Assembly: GCA_022704725.1 (NCBI GenBank)
Contig: JAKJFV010000094.1
Coordinates: forward strand, 1-6,523
Source: Spirochaetota bacterium
Lineage (GTDB): Bacteria; Spirochaetota; Spirochaetia; Treponematales; Treponemataceae
Direction of reading: 5' to 3'
DNA length: 6,523 bases
Within the stretch, counting starts at the first letter, position 1, and the number at the start of each line of letters is the position of its first letter. The notes beneath the pieces are model-generated. The model was not told the DNA's origin and searched no databases. It was given only the letters and a program-made list of their open reading frames with translations. The position numbers and the translations under genes were made by a program. Positions 6,005-6,523 of this stretch are shown piece after piece.

Positions 6005-6281
6005 AATGATAATCTTCATAGTCCACTAGAATTGCATCTTGATTGATAAACTCAAATGTAATTCTCCAGTTTCCATTTACAGATACAGCCCATCTGCCCT
6101 TTTCCTTTCCAAGTAAAGAATGCAGCTGATATCCGGGTAAATCCATATCCTTAACTTGAATTGAAGCATCTAAACGGTCTAATATTCTTGCTAACTTTCT
6201 TTCATGTTCGGGTATTATGCCCTTTTTATTTCCAGTTCGAAAGAAATCTTCAATGCCTTTATGCTTAAAGCTTTTAATCAC
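6003..6281 (-). CDS. higB: HigB-type toxin, RelE/ParE superfamily mRNA endonuclease
   Basis: Predicted ribosome-dependent mRNA-cleaving toxin of the HigB family. I choose the GTG at 6281 as start, giving 92 residues beginning VIKSFKHKG, which matches where family members begin. The open frame extends upstream to an ATG (6297-6299) and a TTG (6315-6317), but the TTG is the -35 box and the ATG lies inside the palindrome, both upstream of the predicted transcription start. Family features with this numbering: FFRTGNKKGI (13-22), LDASIQVKDMDLPGYQLH (37-54), GRWAVSVNGNWRITF (62-76) and VDYEDYH (86-92). From memory of Proteus HigB, His54, Arg73, Asp90, Tyr91 and His92 sit at the active site; all are present. 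The usual Lys in LHxLKG is Leu57 here, with Lys59 nearby. The start choice is the least certain part, since no good Shine-Dalgarno precedes the GTG; the ATG alternative would add six residues. Confidence 0.88.
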   Translation of the reverse strand: MIKSFKHKGIEDFFRTGNKKGIIPEHERKLARILDRLDASIQVKDMDLPGYQLHSLLGKEKGRWAVSVNGNWRITFEFINQDAILVDYEDYH

Positions 6282-6287
6282 ACATAT

Positions 6288-6317
6288 AATGTAACTCATA
6301 AAGTTACACCCTGTCAA
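6288..6317 (-). promoter_or_regulatory. higBA promoter
   Basis: The minus strand reads TTGACA (6312-6317), an 18-base spacer and TACATT (6288-6293), which keeps the key T1, A2 and T6 positions. The expected +1 is about 6281, the first base of the proposed GTG start, so the message may be leaderless. Confidence 0.5.
6291..6307 (-). promoter_or_regulatory. Palindromic operator, probable HigA site
   Basis: GTAACTTTATGAGTTAC is a perfect 6-bp inverted repeat with a five-base centre. It lies between the -35 and -10 boxes and overlaps the -10, the standard place for an autorepressor. Assignment to HigA is inferred from its position upstream of the operon. Confidence 0.6.
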
Positions 6318-6338
6318 CGATTTTGATCATAACTATTA

Positions 6339-6378
6339 GAGGTACTTTCAAAAGTCAGACGAGTTTTGAAAGTGCCTC
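6339..6378. repeat. Large stem-loop upstream of higBA, 15-bp stem
   Basis: The arms 6339-6353 and 6364-6378 pair over 15 positions with a single mismatch, which is a G-U wobble if read as plus-strand RNA, around a 10-base loop. No T-run directly follows on either strand; the nearest is T7 at 6391-6397, 12 bases beyond the stem on the plus strand. The GACGAGTTTTG within it (6358-6368) matches the minus strand at the hairpin at 296-318, so it may be another dispersed repeat member. It might insulate higBA from upstream transcription. Confidence 0.65.
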
Positions 6379-6523
6379 ATAATGTTATTATTTTTTTACA
6401 CCTGGGGCATTGTTCTATCACAGAATTACAAAAAAAACGCTAAAAGCAATTCTCATAAAACCATTGCTCCAACCGGCAATACTGCTATTTAAATATGCGG
6501 TTACACTTTTTCTTCACTTGACG
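6379..6523. other. Noncoding right edge
   Basis: I see no gene. Minus-strand frames entering from the edge all stop within about 40 bases. A 36-codon plus-strand frame from 6382 lacks a ribosome binding site and any recognisable pattern. The stretch is AT-rich with poly-A and poly-T runs and a short inverted repeat (GCAAT 6446-6450, ATTGC 6463-6467). Confidence 0.5.

Noticed and set aside
6282..6317. Longer HigB starting at TTG 6317 or ATG 6299
   Set aside because: The TTG is part of the TTGACA box and the ATG lies in the palindromic operator, both upstream of the predicted transcription start; family members begin at the position of the GTG.
6382..6492. Plus-strand 36-codon open frame
   Set aside because: No ribosome binding site, low-complexity start (several Leu and Phe from a T-run) and no recognisable motif.

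Overview
The window is AT-rich and host-associated in character, and all five protein genes I can support lie on the minus strand. The best guess for the source is a Treponema-like spirochaete. This rests on the overall composition, a spirochaete-style lipoprotein, and intergenic DNA full of short dispersed hairpin repeats of a kind I associate with Treponema genomes. That is an impression, not a proof, and another low-GC, two-membrane bacterium is possible. The TonB-type receptor requires an outer membrane.

Layout, left to right. Positions 1-537 hold no credible gene. They are a patchwork of short inverted repeats and a two-module repeat present twice. Positions 538-3171 (-) encode an 877-residue outer-membrane protein with a TonB-receptor plug. 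A terminator-like hairpin (3278-3316) separates it from a 247-residue lipoprotein gene at 3345-4088 (-). Upstream of the lipoprotein gene is the most striking element of the window: 14 perfect copies of the pentanucleotide GAAAT (4162-4231). They sit between a near-consensus sigma-70-type promoter (TTGACA-17-TATTAT) and an extended -10 promoter (TGTTATAAT), both pointing into the lipoprotein gene. This is a strong candidate for a slipped-strand (phase-variable) expression switch for a surface lipoprotein, and possibly for the receptor gene behind it.

Positions 4358-5578 (-) encode a 406-residue AAA-type ATPase of the DUF4143 family. Its predicted transcription start falls on or next to its ATG, so the mRNA may be leaderless. 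A strong hairpin terminator (5656-5695) follows, and it is itself a second copy of a repeat found at the left edge of the window. Positions 5707-6281 (-) carry a HigB-HigA type II toxin-antitoxin pair in toxin-first order. A 17-bp palindrome lies inside the promoter, and the likely GTG start again coincides with the predicted transcription start. Positions 6318-6523 contain a large 15-bp stem-loop and no recognisable gene.

Taken together this looks like an accessory, repeat-rich segment. It combines a putatively phase-variable surface lipoprotein next to an outer-membrane receptor with a DUF4143 ATPase and a toxin-antitoxin pair. A link between the surface genes and the ATPase/TA genes is suggested only by position.
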